A stretch of DNA of 12,286 nt from Deltaproteobacteria bacterium. Its GTDB lineage: Bacteria; Myxococcota; Myxococcia; SLRQ01. Of this stretch, positions 1-7,039 are shown piece after piece. The position numbers and the translations under genes were made by a program. Within the stretch, counting starts at the first letter, position 1; each line of letters opens with the position of its first letter. The stretch is taken from assembly GCA_007128675.1 (NCBI GenBank), contig SKWY01000204.1:1-12286 (forward strand), in the 5' to 3' direction. Below the pieces are notes generated by a model. That model did no database searches. It was given only the letters and a program-made list of their open reading frames with translations, and was not told the DNA's origin.

Positions 1-22
1 AAACAGCATCACCTGCCTTCAT
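1..22 (-). CDS. Possible start of a further downstream gene (7 codons visible)
   Basis: An ATG at 22-20 opens a frame (MKAGDAV) that runs off the left edge on the same strand as all other genes. A GGGG lies about 8-12 bases upstream. The frame is closed further upstream by a TGA near 68, so if a gene exists it starts at this ATG. Seven residues are too few to assign a product; the call rests on orientation, spacing (53 bases after the giant gene's stop) and the possible SD. Confidence 0.25.
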
Positions 23-31
23 GGCCGTATC

Positions 32-54
32 CCCGAGGGCGTTCTCGCCCAGGG
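32..54. repeat. Strong GC hairpin after the giant gene
   Basis: On the minus strand GGGCG-AGAA-CGCCC forms a perfect 5-bp stem (50-37) with a 4-base loop. Beyond a small internal bulge it is extended by CCC (54-52) pairing with GGG (34-32). It starts about 20 bases after the TAA at 78-76. No T-run follows, so it is not a classical terminator; it may stabilise or pause the transcript, or shape the translation start at 22. Confidence 0.4.
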
Positions 55-75
55 CACCCGAGATTCAACAAGCGA

Positions 76-3000
76 TTAGATCTCGTCGTTCTCCGCCCGT
101 CCAAGATAGCGCCTAAGGACCTCTTTTGGAGGGCCCGCATCAGGCGGCCTAATCCCCGCCAGCGCGGGGCGCGCCCAAAGGGCCGGCGCCTCGGCGTCTG
201 AGCGAATGAAAAGGTAGTAGCGGCCGGTATCGAGCTGGGGCATCGCCACGACAGAGCCCCCCACAGCCTCCGAAACCGGCTCTCCGTGCTCATCCAGAAG
301 CCAGCACTCGACCCGATCGGCCTGTGACCAAGCTCCGATACCGACGGGGCCGGCCCTCTCGACATCGAAGGAGAACGCCCGAGCCTTCATGGGACCAAGC
401 ATGACCTTTGGGCCCAGACCCTCACTCGCCTTCAACAGCTCGGTCGACGAGAGAGACAAGGTGCCCCCAAGAGTCCTGCCGCTGATGGCTCGTACCAAGA
501 CCTCGGCTGCGCCTCGTGGAAGGATCAGGTCCTCTGCGATCCCTTCATGATGGATATCCACCCGCCTATGCAGGCCTGGTCCGGATATGCTGACCACCAT
601 TGGCTCGAAACCTCGAAGGTGAAGAATAGTCGGCTCCTCTTTCAGGCTCTCCACCCTTAGCCTTTGCATCCTTCCCGATAGCTCGACTACCGAGGGGAGA
701 AAGACCGATCTGAGGGGAGCGACTTTTTCGTCGACGGCTATGAGTCCGAGCTGGTCATCACCATGGCCATCCAACCAGACGAACAGTGGGCCGGCTCGGT
801 GATAGAGAAGCAGAGTCCCGCCACTCGCGGGCACGGGCGAGTCGCCGCGATGGAGAATCCCGTCGGATCCTAGAAAGAGCGCCTCATCAATGGCCCCACG
901 AGCGCGCACCGTTCGTCGATGCCGAAGAGGCTCCTGTGACCCGGAGATTTCGAGACGGATGAGACCTTTTGTCCTCTCTACCCTCTCGAAGGGTCTTTCG
1001 GGTCCAACGAGGTACCTTTCCTTGGCAATCGCAGGGAGCAACTCGAAGGAGTAGCCCCCGCCCCTGTCGGCTCGAACCGGCATGATCGTGAGATTCGAGG
1101 CAGAGCTTTTAAGCACCTCTGAAATCGCCTGTCCCGTCCCACCATGAACGCTCCTTACCGCCTCTCCATCGGAGAGGACCGCCAGAGTCGCTTCATCGAT
1201 GATCAAATGAAGAGTCTTCTCGCCTGGCGGTAAATCGAATGACCGGCTTTGACCTCGAGCGACTACTCCGGTGTGCATACCTAGCTGTACGCTCTCGGGC
1301 TCGGCCGAAGCGTTTCTCACAACGCTTGTCCGGATATCCAGGTCTCTATGCGAGTGCGCTCGCTTCGCGTTCCAATACCTCGCGACGCGCCGCTCTCCGG
1401 CCAGGGAAACCCCCACGGCCACCCTCGGACCCAACCCAACCACAGAAAGGTCACCGGGGCGCTCAGGTTCTCCCTCTCCATCGACTATCTCGATAGCCGG
1501 TTGCCCTTCTCGAGAGCTGGCAACGACTACCACCGGCCCATGACTCACCTCCCGCCTGCCGAATATCCAGCGCCTGGGTGCCTCGGGATCTATATTCACG
1601 CTCGCAATCTCTCGGGCGGGAATCCTCAACACGAGCTGCTCCTCCAGTGGCACCTCGACCCTCTCTAGAGTCACCCTGGCATCCCTTCTGCTCGCACCGT
1701 CCTCCAGATCACGGACCAACCATGCCGCCCCGCTTCCCTTTCGCAGTAGGGCACCATCGGGGCTAGGTCTTGCGGGCACGTGAATCTGGTCGCTGAAGCG
1801 AAGTGTCTCGAGTACTTCTCGGTCCCGAATCTTCAAGGCGCCAGGCCTCTCGCCCTCCACCCTCACAACCGCCAGAGCCGGCTTTATGCCTTCCACAAGC
1901 TCCATACGAGCTGTACCCGCAAGGCTCGACTCGGTCACTGTCCTAGGCATCACCGTTAGCGCACGAAGCTCTACTTCGTTGCCTGTCCTGTCGACCGACC
2001 AGATTCGGAGCCTGTAGCGCCAGTCCGAAATGCTCTGCCCCACGGGGCTCGAGGGAGCTTGCTCAAAGTCATCCGGGGATGGAGTCCGGCCTCTCGAAGG
2101 GTCATCGCCAGAACCCAACAAAACGTCATCGAGTGGAGCGACTCGAGGTGCACTGCCGCTCTCTGGCAGGGGTATCTCGAGGAGCACTCTTCGTCCAAGA
2201 CGAGATGCCAAGGGCACCCAGGGCTCATCTTCTCCCTCGCGCGCATCTATGGCCATACCAATCGTCTCCCGCGATTTCGCCGAGAGAATCAGAAGCCCAG
2301 GTGAATCAATCTCGAGAGGATGGACGATCATTTCGTCGCCAGGGCGAAGGTCTCTCGATACGGGCGTGCGAAGAGAATCTCCATATGCCTTATCGACAAC
2401 ATCCATGGTTATGCTCGTTGCCGCCGAACTGCTGCCCACGGGCTCGACGGAAAGCTCGTACTGTCCGGCGTCGAGGTAGGTGGAGATGAGAAAGCTCCAG
2501 TCGCCTGGCCTGTCATCGTTCTCGGCAACGAGCCTGCCCGAAGCATCGAATAGCCTGGCACGTACATCGGCGCGGCCATGAGCAGAGAGACTCACCAATC
2601 CTGGCTCGCCCACCGAAACCGGAATACTCGTTGGAGCCCTAATCTCTCGAGTCAGTCCATCCAGAAGCTGTCTCGGCCGGACCGTGAGCCCGTAGTTCAA
2701 GCGATCATTGGGACGAACGCTGGAAAGCTCCAGACGATGGCTCCCTGCAGACAAGGAGCCGCTCCAGCCTCGCCCCGGCAAGACATCGGCGAGCTTCTGG
2801 TCGCCGAAAAAGAGCTCCCCTTCCATTCTGGCTCCAAGCTCGATCTCGACCTCTGCGGGGCCGGGCAGGTCGAACAACCATACATCCGGCTTTCGCGCCG
2901 CGCCCTCGGACGGCTCGCGCCATTGGTGCGTTACGGACTCATCTAGTGGCAAACGATGTGGGCCCCGGCCACTGAAGCTAGGAGAAGAGACCGAACGAGA

Positions 3001-5571
3001 TACTCTCGTCACGCATCTGCCCCCCATGTCGGAGGGCAACACGATGAGCCGATATAGCCCCGGCGCGAGGTCGAGTTCCAGATCGCCCATGACGCCCGGC
3101 CGGATGAGGGGCCACCCATTCTCGTCCTCCAAGCGAACAGCGAAAGGTCCCCCTAGACCAAGGCTCTCTAATCGATATGTACCCTCCTTCTCGACCTCGA
3201 AGCGGTATAGAAGCCCTTCGCCGGCGAGGAGGTTCTCTCGAGCCGGCAGCCCGTCTCGCAGGACGCCGCCTTCGACGAGCCTAGCCGGTGAAAGCCGAAG
3301 CCCAAGTCGTCCGGCGGATCTTCCTCGAACTCTAGTGGTCGCCTGATACTCTCCTTCACGGAGGTAGAGCTGCATCAGAAAGTTTCGACCGGATCCTCCA
3401 TCGCCCCTCCTCTGCAAAGAGGGGTTGGTGCGAGTGCGCACACTAGCCTCGGTATCGAGCAGGCCGGTGCTCTCGAGCCGGTACAAACCCGGACCATCAA
3501 TCCTAATGGAGTAGGAGGCCTCCCCTTCTCTAGGAATGTCGAGATAATGATCCCGATTCAGCTCGAGAGCGGGAAAGACCGGTCTTTCGTCCAGCAGAGC
3601 ATCGCAGAGCCTCGGCAACGGTATGTCTGAAGAGAGGTGTTCCGGCTTGAGCGCCAGGCTATAGCGAACCTTCCTGTCTGCCCTGTTTTCGATGCGCACC
3701 TGGTAATCACCGGGCTCTAGGCGAGCTTCGCTCTTCGGGCTGTCATCATTGACCGAGAAGTGCATGAGTGAACCCTTGTCGGTGCGAGCCCGAAGAACGC
3801 CGGGCTCCGACACGCGAACCGGAATAGTCAAGGTCTCGTCGGCTCTTTGTACGACCGGCAGTGGATCGACGGGGTCGATTGGCAGTCTCCGAACGACGAC
3901 CCCCGTATGGATGCCCGGACGGGAGGCCAGATGAAGACCATACCTTGCTCCCGGCCGGAGCCTGACGTCCTTCCATTGTGCCGCCGGTAGAGACGCCTCG
4001 GCATCGAGGTGGTCCAGGTAGTCGGGCCTTGCTTTAAAGAGCAGGTTCCAGATCCAACTCTGGCTCGGCCTCGACGAGGCGCTGGAAAGAGATGCCTTTA
4101 GAGCCCCTTTCTTCTCTGGCTCTATCGTCAAGACGTGCATCCCCTCATCTAGGGACCACTCATTGCCGGACGGCCTAGTGTCGGGAATCACGTATCGCGC
4201 CGGTCGCCTCACCATCAGAGGCTCGATCCGAAACCTTGCGGCTGGATCGGCATCGAAACGGTAGCTACCGGCACTGGTGACGTTTATGTGAACGGTGGTA
4301 GTACCCTGAAGGTCGAACTGGCGCACCCATGGAAGATCGGGACCCACATCGACAGCCTGCACCTCGACCTTCTCGGTCTGAAAACCGGCTAGAAACCTCC
4401 CGCGGCCATGGTCCCTTATCAACACCGCGGTCGCATCGGTATTATCAATCGCATGCCCAGAGTGAACGGTAGACACCCAGTAGCTCGCCCATTCTCGAGC
4501 ACTACCCGCTCTACCAGGAGCCAGAAAACCCTCCTCATCATCGTACCGAGGAAAATGTGAAAGAGTGTAAGGCTGACCTGCCTCGCCCGCTACGGTCACA
4601 ATCAAGCCGGTCTCGGAGGTAGGCCCCATTATCTCAGCCACGGGCATGATCGAGCTTTTGTGAATCGATGAGCGGCGTGAGCCCGGACGAAAAGGGCTGC
4701 TCTTGTCGAAGGGAACCAGCGAAAGCTCGACGTCCGTCGGCTCCGACACCTCCAGCTGGACCTGCCTCGACTCGGAAGGCAGATGGAATCGGTCGAGACC
4801 AAAAGGAGAGAGTGTTCGCTTCGAGCGTCCCACTGAAGAAAGAGGGGGTATGCCGTAACGAAGGTGCAAGGCATGGCCGGCCGAGGCATCCTCATCCTCG
4901 GCCCAGTCTCTCGCCGGACCACCGTACGCCGTTAGAAGATACAAGCCAGCTGGAAGCTTGGCCGATAGCCTACAGACACCAATTGGCTCTCCCGGCCTTG
5001 CGTACACCTCCTCGATGATGGGCTGCGCATCGACCAGCCAGCGCCCATCACGCCAAAGGCGAAGGTCGGCGAGACTCCGACCAGCCGCCTCGAGGATGAC
5101 CGTATGCTCCCTCGGAAGATGGATCCAGTACGAACGCTGCTCGAGGTCGTGGAGAGTCGCCTCGACAGGACGATGCTCGATGAGGCGAGTTGGATGCTCC
5201 TCTCCTTTCTCCTCGAAGCGCTTGATGGCGACCTTGGCCTTTCCTCTGGCCGCAGGATGCCCTCTGGTCACGATTTTGTACTCACCCCGCTCGAGAAAGG
5301 CATCGATACGTCCATCGACATCACCGGGAACACCATGGAAGCTGCCTGGACCGGCCATTCTATCGACGAGCTGTACCGCCGTGCCCTCCTCGCTCGTAAC
5401 TACTATCGCGAATCGCCCGAAGTTTGGGATCGTCGCGATCACCTGGTTCCTACCAGCCGCGGGAACGCGCTCCTTGTCGAGAGATGGAAGCTCTAGACCG
5501 CCGGAAGCTCTCGCGATGGAGACACTGGGAACCGCTAGGAAGAGGAGTAGTGCCAGTCGTAATGGAGACAT
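76..5571 (-). CDS. Giant exported protein with repeated PPC-like beta-sandwich units
   Basis: I do not recognise a named family for this 1831-residue protein. From the ATG at 5571 it begins with a Sec signal peptide: MSPLR, a hydrophobic stretch to about residue 19, and a likely cleavage after ARA at about 23. There is no lipobox cysteine and no C-terminal membrane anchor, sorting motif or transporter domain; it ends in a hydrophilic tail. The rest is beta-rich and repetitive, with a recurring 'PG-L-Y-R-L' strand and an 'aG-Y-x-l-x-V' strand: about 97-100, 207-213, 432-438, 618-625, 693-701, 736-742, 795-803, 836-843, 989-997, 1034-1042, 1090-1098 and 1780-1789. The best units, 983-1058, 788-848 and 1733-1804, resemble bacterial PPC domains (LFDASGRLVAENDD then DAGQYELSV). 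Only about four cysteines are present. I see no peptidase, hydrolase or metal site. A periplasmic or surface structural/binding role is inference. It follows ygeX by 294 bases on the same strand. Confidence 0.85.
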   Translation of the reverse strand: MSPLRLALLLFLAVPSVSIARASGGLELPSLDKERVPAAGRNQVIATIPNFGRFAIVVTSEEGTAVQLVDRMAGPGSFHGVPGDVDGRIDAFLERGEYKIVTRGHPAARGKAKVAIKRFEEKGEEHPTRLIEHRPVEATLHDLEQRSYWIHLPREHTVILEAAGRSLADLRLWRDGRWLVDAQPIIEEVYARPGEPIGVCRLSAKLPAGLYLLTAYGGPARDWAEDEDASAGHALHLRYGIPPLSSVGRSKRTLSPFGLDRFHLPSESRQVQLEVSEPTDVELSLVPFDKSSPFRPGSRRSSIHKSSIMPVAEIMGPTSETGLIVTVAGEAGQPYTLSHFPRYDDEEGFLAPGRAGSAREWASYWVSTVHSGHAIDNTDATAVLIRDHGRGRFLAGFQTEKVEVQAVDVGPDLPWVRQFDLQGTTTVHINVTSAGSYRFDADPAARFRIEPLMVRRPARYVIPDTRPSGNEWSLDEGMHVLTIEPEKKGALKASLSSASSRPSQSWIWNLLFKARPDYLDHLDAEASLPAAQWKDVRLRPGARYGLHLASRPGIHTGVVVRRLPIDPVDPLPVVQRADETLTIPVRVSEPGVLRARTDKGSLMHFSVNDDSPKSEARLEPGDYQVRIENRADRKVRYSLALKPEHLSSDIPLPRLCDALLDERPVFPALELNRDHYLDIPREGEASYSIRIDGPGLYRLESTGLLDTEASVRTRTNPSLQRRGDGGSGRNFLMQLYLREGEYQATTRVRGRSAGRLGLRLSPARLVEGGVLRDGLPARENLLAGEGLLYRFEVEKEGTYRLESLGLGGPFAVRLEDENGWPLIRPGVMGDLELDLAPGLYRLIVLPSDMGGRCVTRVSRSVSSPSFSGRGPHRLPLDESVTHQWREPSEGAARKPDVWLFDLPGPAEVEIELGARMEGELFFGDQKLADVLPGRGWSGSLSAGSHRLELSSVRPNDRLNYGLTVRPRQLLDGLTREIRAPTSIPVSVGEPGLVSLSAHGRADVRARLFDASGRLVAENDDRPGDWSFLISTYLDAGQYELSVEPVGSSSAATSITMDVVDKAYGDSLRTPVSRDLRPGDEMIVHPLEIDSPGLLILSAKSRETIGMAIDAREGEDEPWVPLASRLGRRVLLEIPLPESGSAPRVAPLDDVLLGSGDDPSRGRTPSPDDFEQAPSSPVGQSISDWRYRLRIWSVDRTGNEVELRALTVMPRTVTESSLAGTARMELVEGIKPALAVVRVEGERPGALKIRDREVLETLRFSDQIHVPARPSPDGALLRKGSGAAWLVRDLEDGASRRDARVTLERVEVPLEEQLVLRIPAREIASVNIDPEAPRRWIFGRREVSHGPVVVVASSREGQPAIEIVDGEGEPERPGDLSVVGLGPRVAVGVSLAGERRVARYWNAKRAHSHRDLDIRTSVVRNASAEPESVQLGMHTGVVARGQSRSFDLPPGEKTLHLIIDEATLAVLSDGEAVRSVHGGTGQAISEVLKSSASNLTIMPVRADRGGGYSFELLPAIAKERYLVGPERPFERVERTKGLIRLEISGSQEPLRHRRTVRARGAIDEALFLGSDGILHRGDSPVPASGGTLLLYHRAGPLFVWLDGHGDDQLGLIAVDEKVAPLRSVFLPSVVELSGRMQRLRVESLKEEPTILHLRGFEPMVVSISGPGLHRRVDIHHEGIAEDLILPRGAAEVLVRAISGRTLGGTLSLSSTELLKASEGLGPKVMLGPMKARAFSFDVERAGPVGIGAWSQADRVECWLLDEHGEPVSEAVGGSVVAMPQLDTGRYYLFIRSDAEAPALWARPALAGIRPPDAGPPKEVLRRYLGRAENDEI

Positions 5572-5572
5572 G

Positions 5573-5581
5573 CCCCCTTCC
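5573..5581 (-). promoter_or_regulatory. Ribosome binding site deciding the start of the giant gene
   Basis: A purine-only GGAAGGGGG ends 1 base before the ATG at 5571, with GGA/AAGG at usable spacing. It supports 5571 over the in-frame ATG at 5583, which has no nearby SD. The resulting N-terminus is a clean signal peptide. Confidence 0.55.
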
Positions 5582-5652
5582 ATCGCAAGGGCCGGGCCAC
5601 ATGCCTTCAAAGGGCGCAAGCCGCCATCGTGCCTGGAATAGAAGAGACTCTC

Positions 5653-5691
5653 GTGGAGGACAGGCCGCGCCGCCTGTGGCCATCCTCCCAC
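5653..5691. repeat. Nested imperfect hairpin in the leader of the giant gene
   Basis: The inner arms ACAGGC (5660-5665) and GCCTGT (5672-5677) are perfect, with a 6-base loop. The outer arms GTGGAGG (5653-5659) and CCTCCCAC (5684-5691) pair with one bulge. No T-run follows in either direction, so it is not an obvious terminator. It lies about 80 bases upstream of the ATG at 5571 and could be an mRNA leader structure or a protein-binding site. Confidence 0.35.
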
Positions 5692-5849
5692 GTGATGTGG
5701 GCCGGCAGCCGCACACCGAAGAGCAGCTAGTGTTGAACCCACCGTATTCGCGGGAGGCCGTCACGAGGCCGCCTTGCGATTCTGGAGCAATCAGCTCGAC
5801 CCCGCCGGAAGAAGAGCGAAGAAGAAGCCTCCAACGGGATCAAAGAGCC

Positions 5850-5877
5850 AAAAAGAGATAGCGTTTCAGCCCGCTAT
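5850..5877 (-). terminator. Probable intrinsic terminator after ygeX
   Basis: On the minus strand ATAGCG (5877-5872) and CGCTAT (5863-5858) form a perfect 6-bp stem around an 8-base loop. CTCTTTTT (5857-5850) follows directly. The ygeX TGA (5868-5866) lies within the loop/stem region. The stem is short and only half GC, so it may be leaky. If it works, the giant gene downstream is transcribed separately or by read-through. Confidence 0.5.
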
Positions 5878-7038
5878 GATTCTCTCGTAGTTCGAGGGGT
5901 CGGTTGCTCCCTCGGTGCTCACGAGCAACACGGTGCTCTTTTCGTTTAGGCCAAGACCCTCTCGAGCAAGAGCGAGATCCTGTCGGCGTAGAAGGGCCAA
6001 GAGGCCAGCGAGGCTGGAGGAGCCCGACTCGCCGGATACGATACCGTGGCGATGGTAGGCGCGCATGGCCTCGTAGGCGTGATCGTCCTCGATGGCAAGG
6101 AAGAGGTCCATGCCGTCTCGAATCACAGGCCATGCAAGTAGAGATGGGGTGGCACAGCAAAGACCAACCATTATCGATCGATGGTTTCCGCCGGCCGTAA
6201 TCGGCTCACCCGCTCCCTTTGCTACCGACTCCAAGAAGCACGCGCACTCCTCTGGCTCGACACATACGAGCCGCGGACGCTCCTTCCCAAACTCGAAAAC
6301 CATGCTGGCGGTCCCGGCGGCGGCCAGCCCCCCTACTCCAGCAGGAAGGAAAACGGCGTCTATCTTCCTATCGGTTTGCTCGAAGATCTCGGCAAAGATC
6401 GTGCTGTACCCAGTGATGATATGCCCGGGCACCTCCATATTCCCCGGGTAGGCAGTGTCGGCGATGACCTCCCAGCCTCTTTCGGCGGAGACCTTCGCGC
6501 ACCTGGAAACACAGTCATCGAATGTTCCCGGTACGAGCTCGACGCGGGCACCCTCGCCCTCGATGCTCGAAATGCGCGCCTTGGCAGTATCCTCCGGCAT
6601 GAATATCACGGCATCTTGACCCAGCATGCTCGCTGTCCAGGCGACCGCCCTTCCATGGTTGCCGTCGGTAGCTGCCGCGAACGTGCTCCTGCCAAGCGCC
6701 GTCCGAAGAGTCTCGTCGGCGAAGAGGGAGACAGGAAGATCCTCGCCCCGCTCCTTTTTCCAACGGGCACGGAGCACGGAGTAGATGGCCCAGCTTGCGC
6801 CTAGCCCCTTGAACGCGTCGATACCATAACGGCTGGACTCGTCCTTCACGAGCAAACCGCCGAGGCCAAGCTCGGAGGCAAGATCCTTGCAGTCACACAG
6901 CGGCGTCTTGGCATAGCCGGGGAGCAGCTCGTGAAGCGCTCGCTGCTCGCCGCGCCTCAGGGTCTCGAGAAACGAAAGCTCGCCGGCGCCCCAATCGGGC
7001 TCATCCACTCTCAAATCATTGAATGCGTAACGTGCCAC
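5866..7038 (-). CDS. ygeX: 2,3-diaminopropionate ammonia-lyase (YgeX)
   Basis: A 390-residue fold-type II PLP enzyme, close to the 398 residues of E. coli YgeX. The PLP lysine is K77 in DAFKGLG, the same number as in the E. coli enzyme, preceded by LVKDESSRYG. The TDGNHGR motif (D125) and DTAYPGN (D194) match the two catalytic aspartate regions known in this family. The glycine-rich phosphate loop is AGVGGLAAAG (about 233-242), and SGESGSSSLAG and VSTEGATD mark the C-terminal half. Reaction: 2,3-diaminopropionate gives pyruvate plus two ammonia, in the cytosol. In this cluster it is the likely last step, turning the de-carbamoylated product into central carbon. It starts at GTG 7038, one base after ygfK, with a well-placed SD. 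A probable terminator overlaps its stop codon. Serine/threonine dehydratase is a less likely alternative, as the YgeX-specific motifs and neighbours agree. Confidence 0.96.
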   Translation of the reverse strand: MARYAFNDLRVDEPDWGAGELSFLETLRRGEQRALHELLPGYAKTPLCDCKDLASELGLGGLLVKDESSRYGIDAFKGLGASWAIYSVLRARWKKERGEDLPVSLFADETLRTALGRSTFAAATDGNHGRAVAWTASMLGQDAVIFMPEDTAKARISSIEGEGARVELVPGTFDDCVSRCAKVSAERGWEVIADTAYPGNMEVPGHIITGYSTIFAEIFEQTDRKIDAVFLPAGVGGLAAAGTASMVFEFGKERPRLVCVEPEECACFLESVAKGAGEPITAGGNHRSIMVGLCCATPSLLAWPVIRDGMDLFLAIEDDHAYEAMRAYHRHGIVSGESGSSSLAGLLALLRRQDLALAREGLGLNEKSTVLLVSTEGATDPSNYERIIAG

Positions 7039-7039
7039 T

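Larger units (their letters stand above)
5572..5849. other. Intergenic region between ygeX and the giant exported gene
   Basis: This is the longest gene-free stretch in the window. I find no convincing protein frame here. The giant-gene frame stays open upstream to 5742, but those 57 extra codons (Cys/His/Pro-rich) would put the signal peptide deep inside the protein. No sigma-70 -35/-10 pair stands out. The stretch contains an imperfect hairpin (5653-5691) and, just before the start codon, a sigma-54-like sequence that is too close to the start to be a good promoter for it. Confidence 0.5.

Noticed and set aside
9..365. Minus-strand frame 365-9 overlapping the end of the giant gene (118 codons)
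   Set aside because: It is Arg/Ser/Pro-rich, out of frame inside the giant gene, and has no recognisable domain: a shadow frame.
76..5571. Giant protein as an autotransporter, RTX toxin or alpha-2-macroglobulin
   Set aside because: There is no beta-barrel C-terminus, no GGxGxD nonapeptides and no CxEQ thioester motif in the sequence.
5584..5599. Sigma-54-like -24/-12 element on the minus strand (TGGC-CCGGCCC-TTGC) just before the giant gene
   Set aside because: The match is good at most positions and the spacing is right, but the predicted transcript would start inside the SD, leaving about 1-2 bases before the ATG at 5571. It would be worth reconsidering only if the transcript were shown to be leaderless.
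5572..5742. N-terminal extension of the giant protein to the upstream in-frame start at 5742
   Set aside because: The extra 57 residues lack any conserved look and would bury a clean signal peptide; the SD directly precedes the ATG at 5571.
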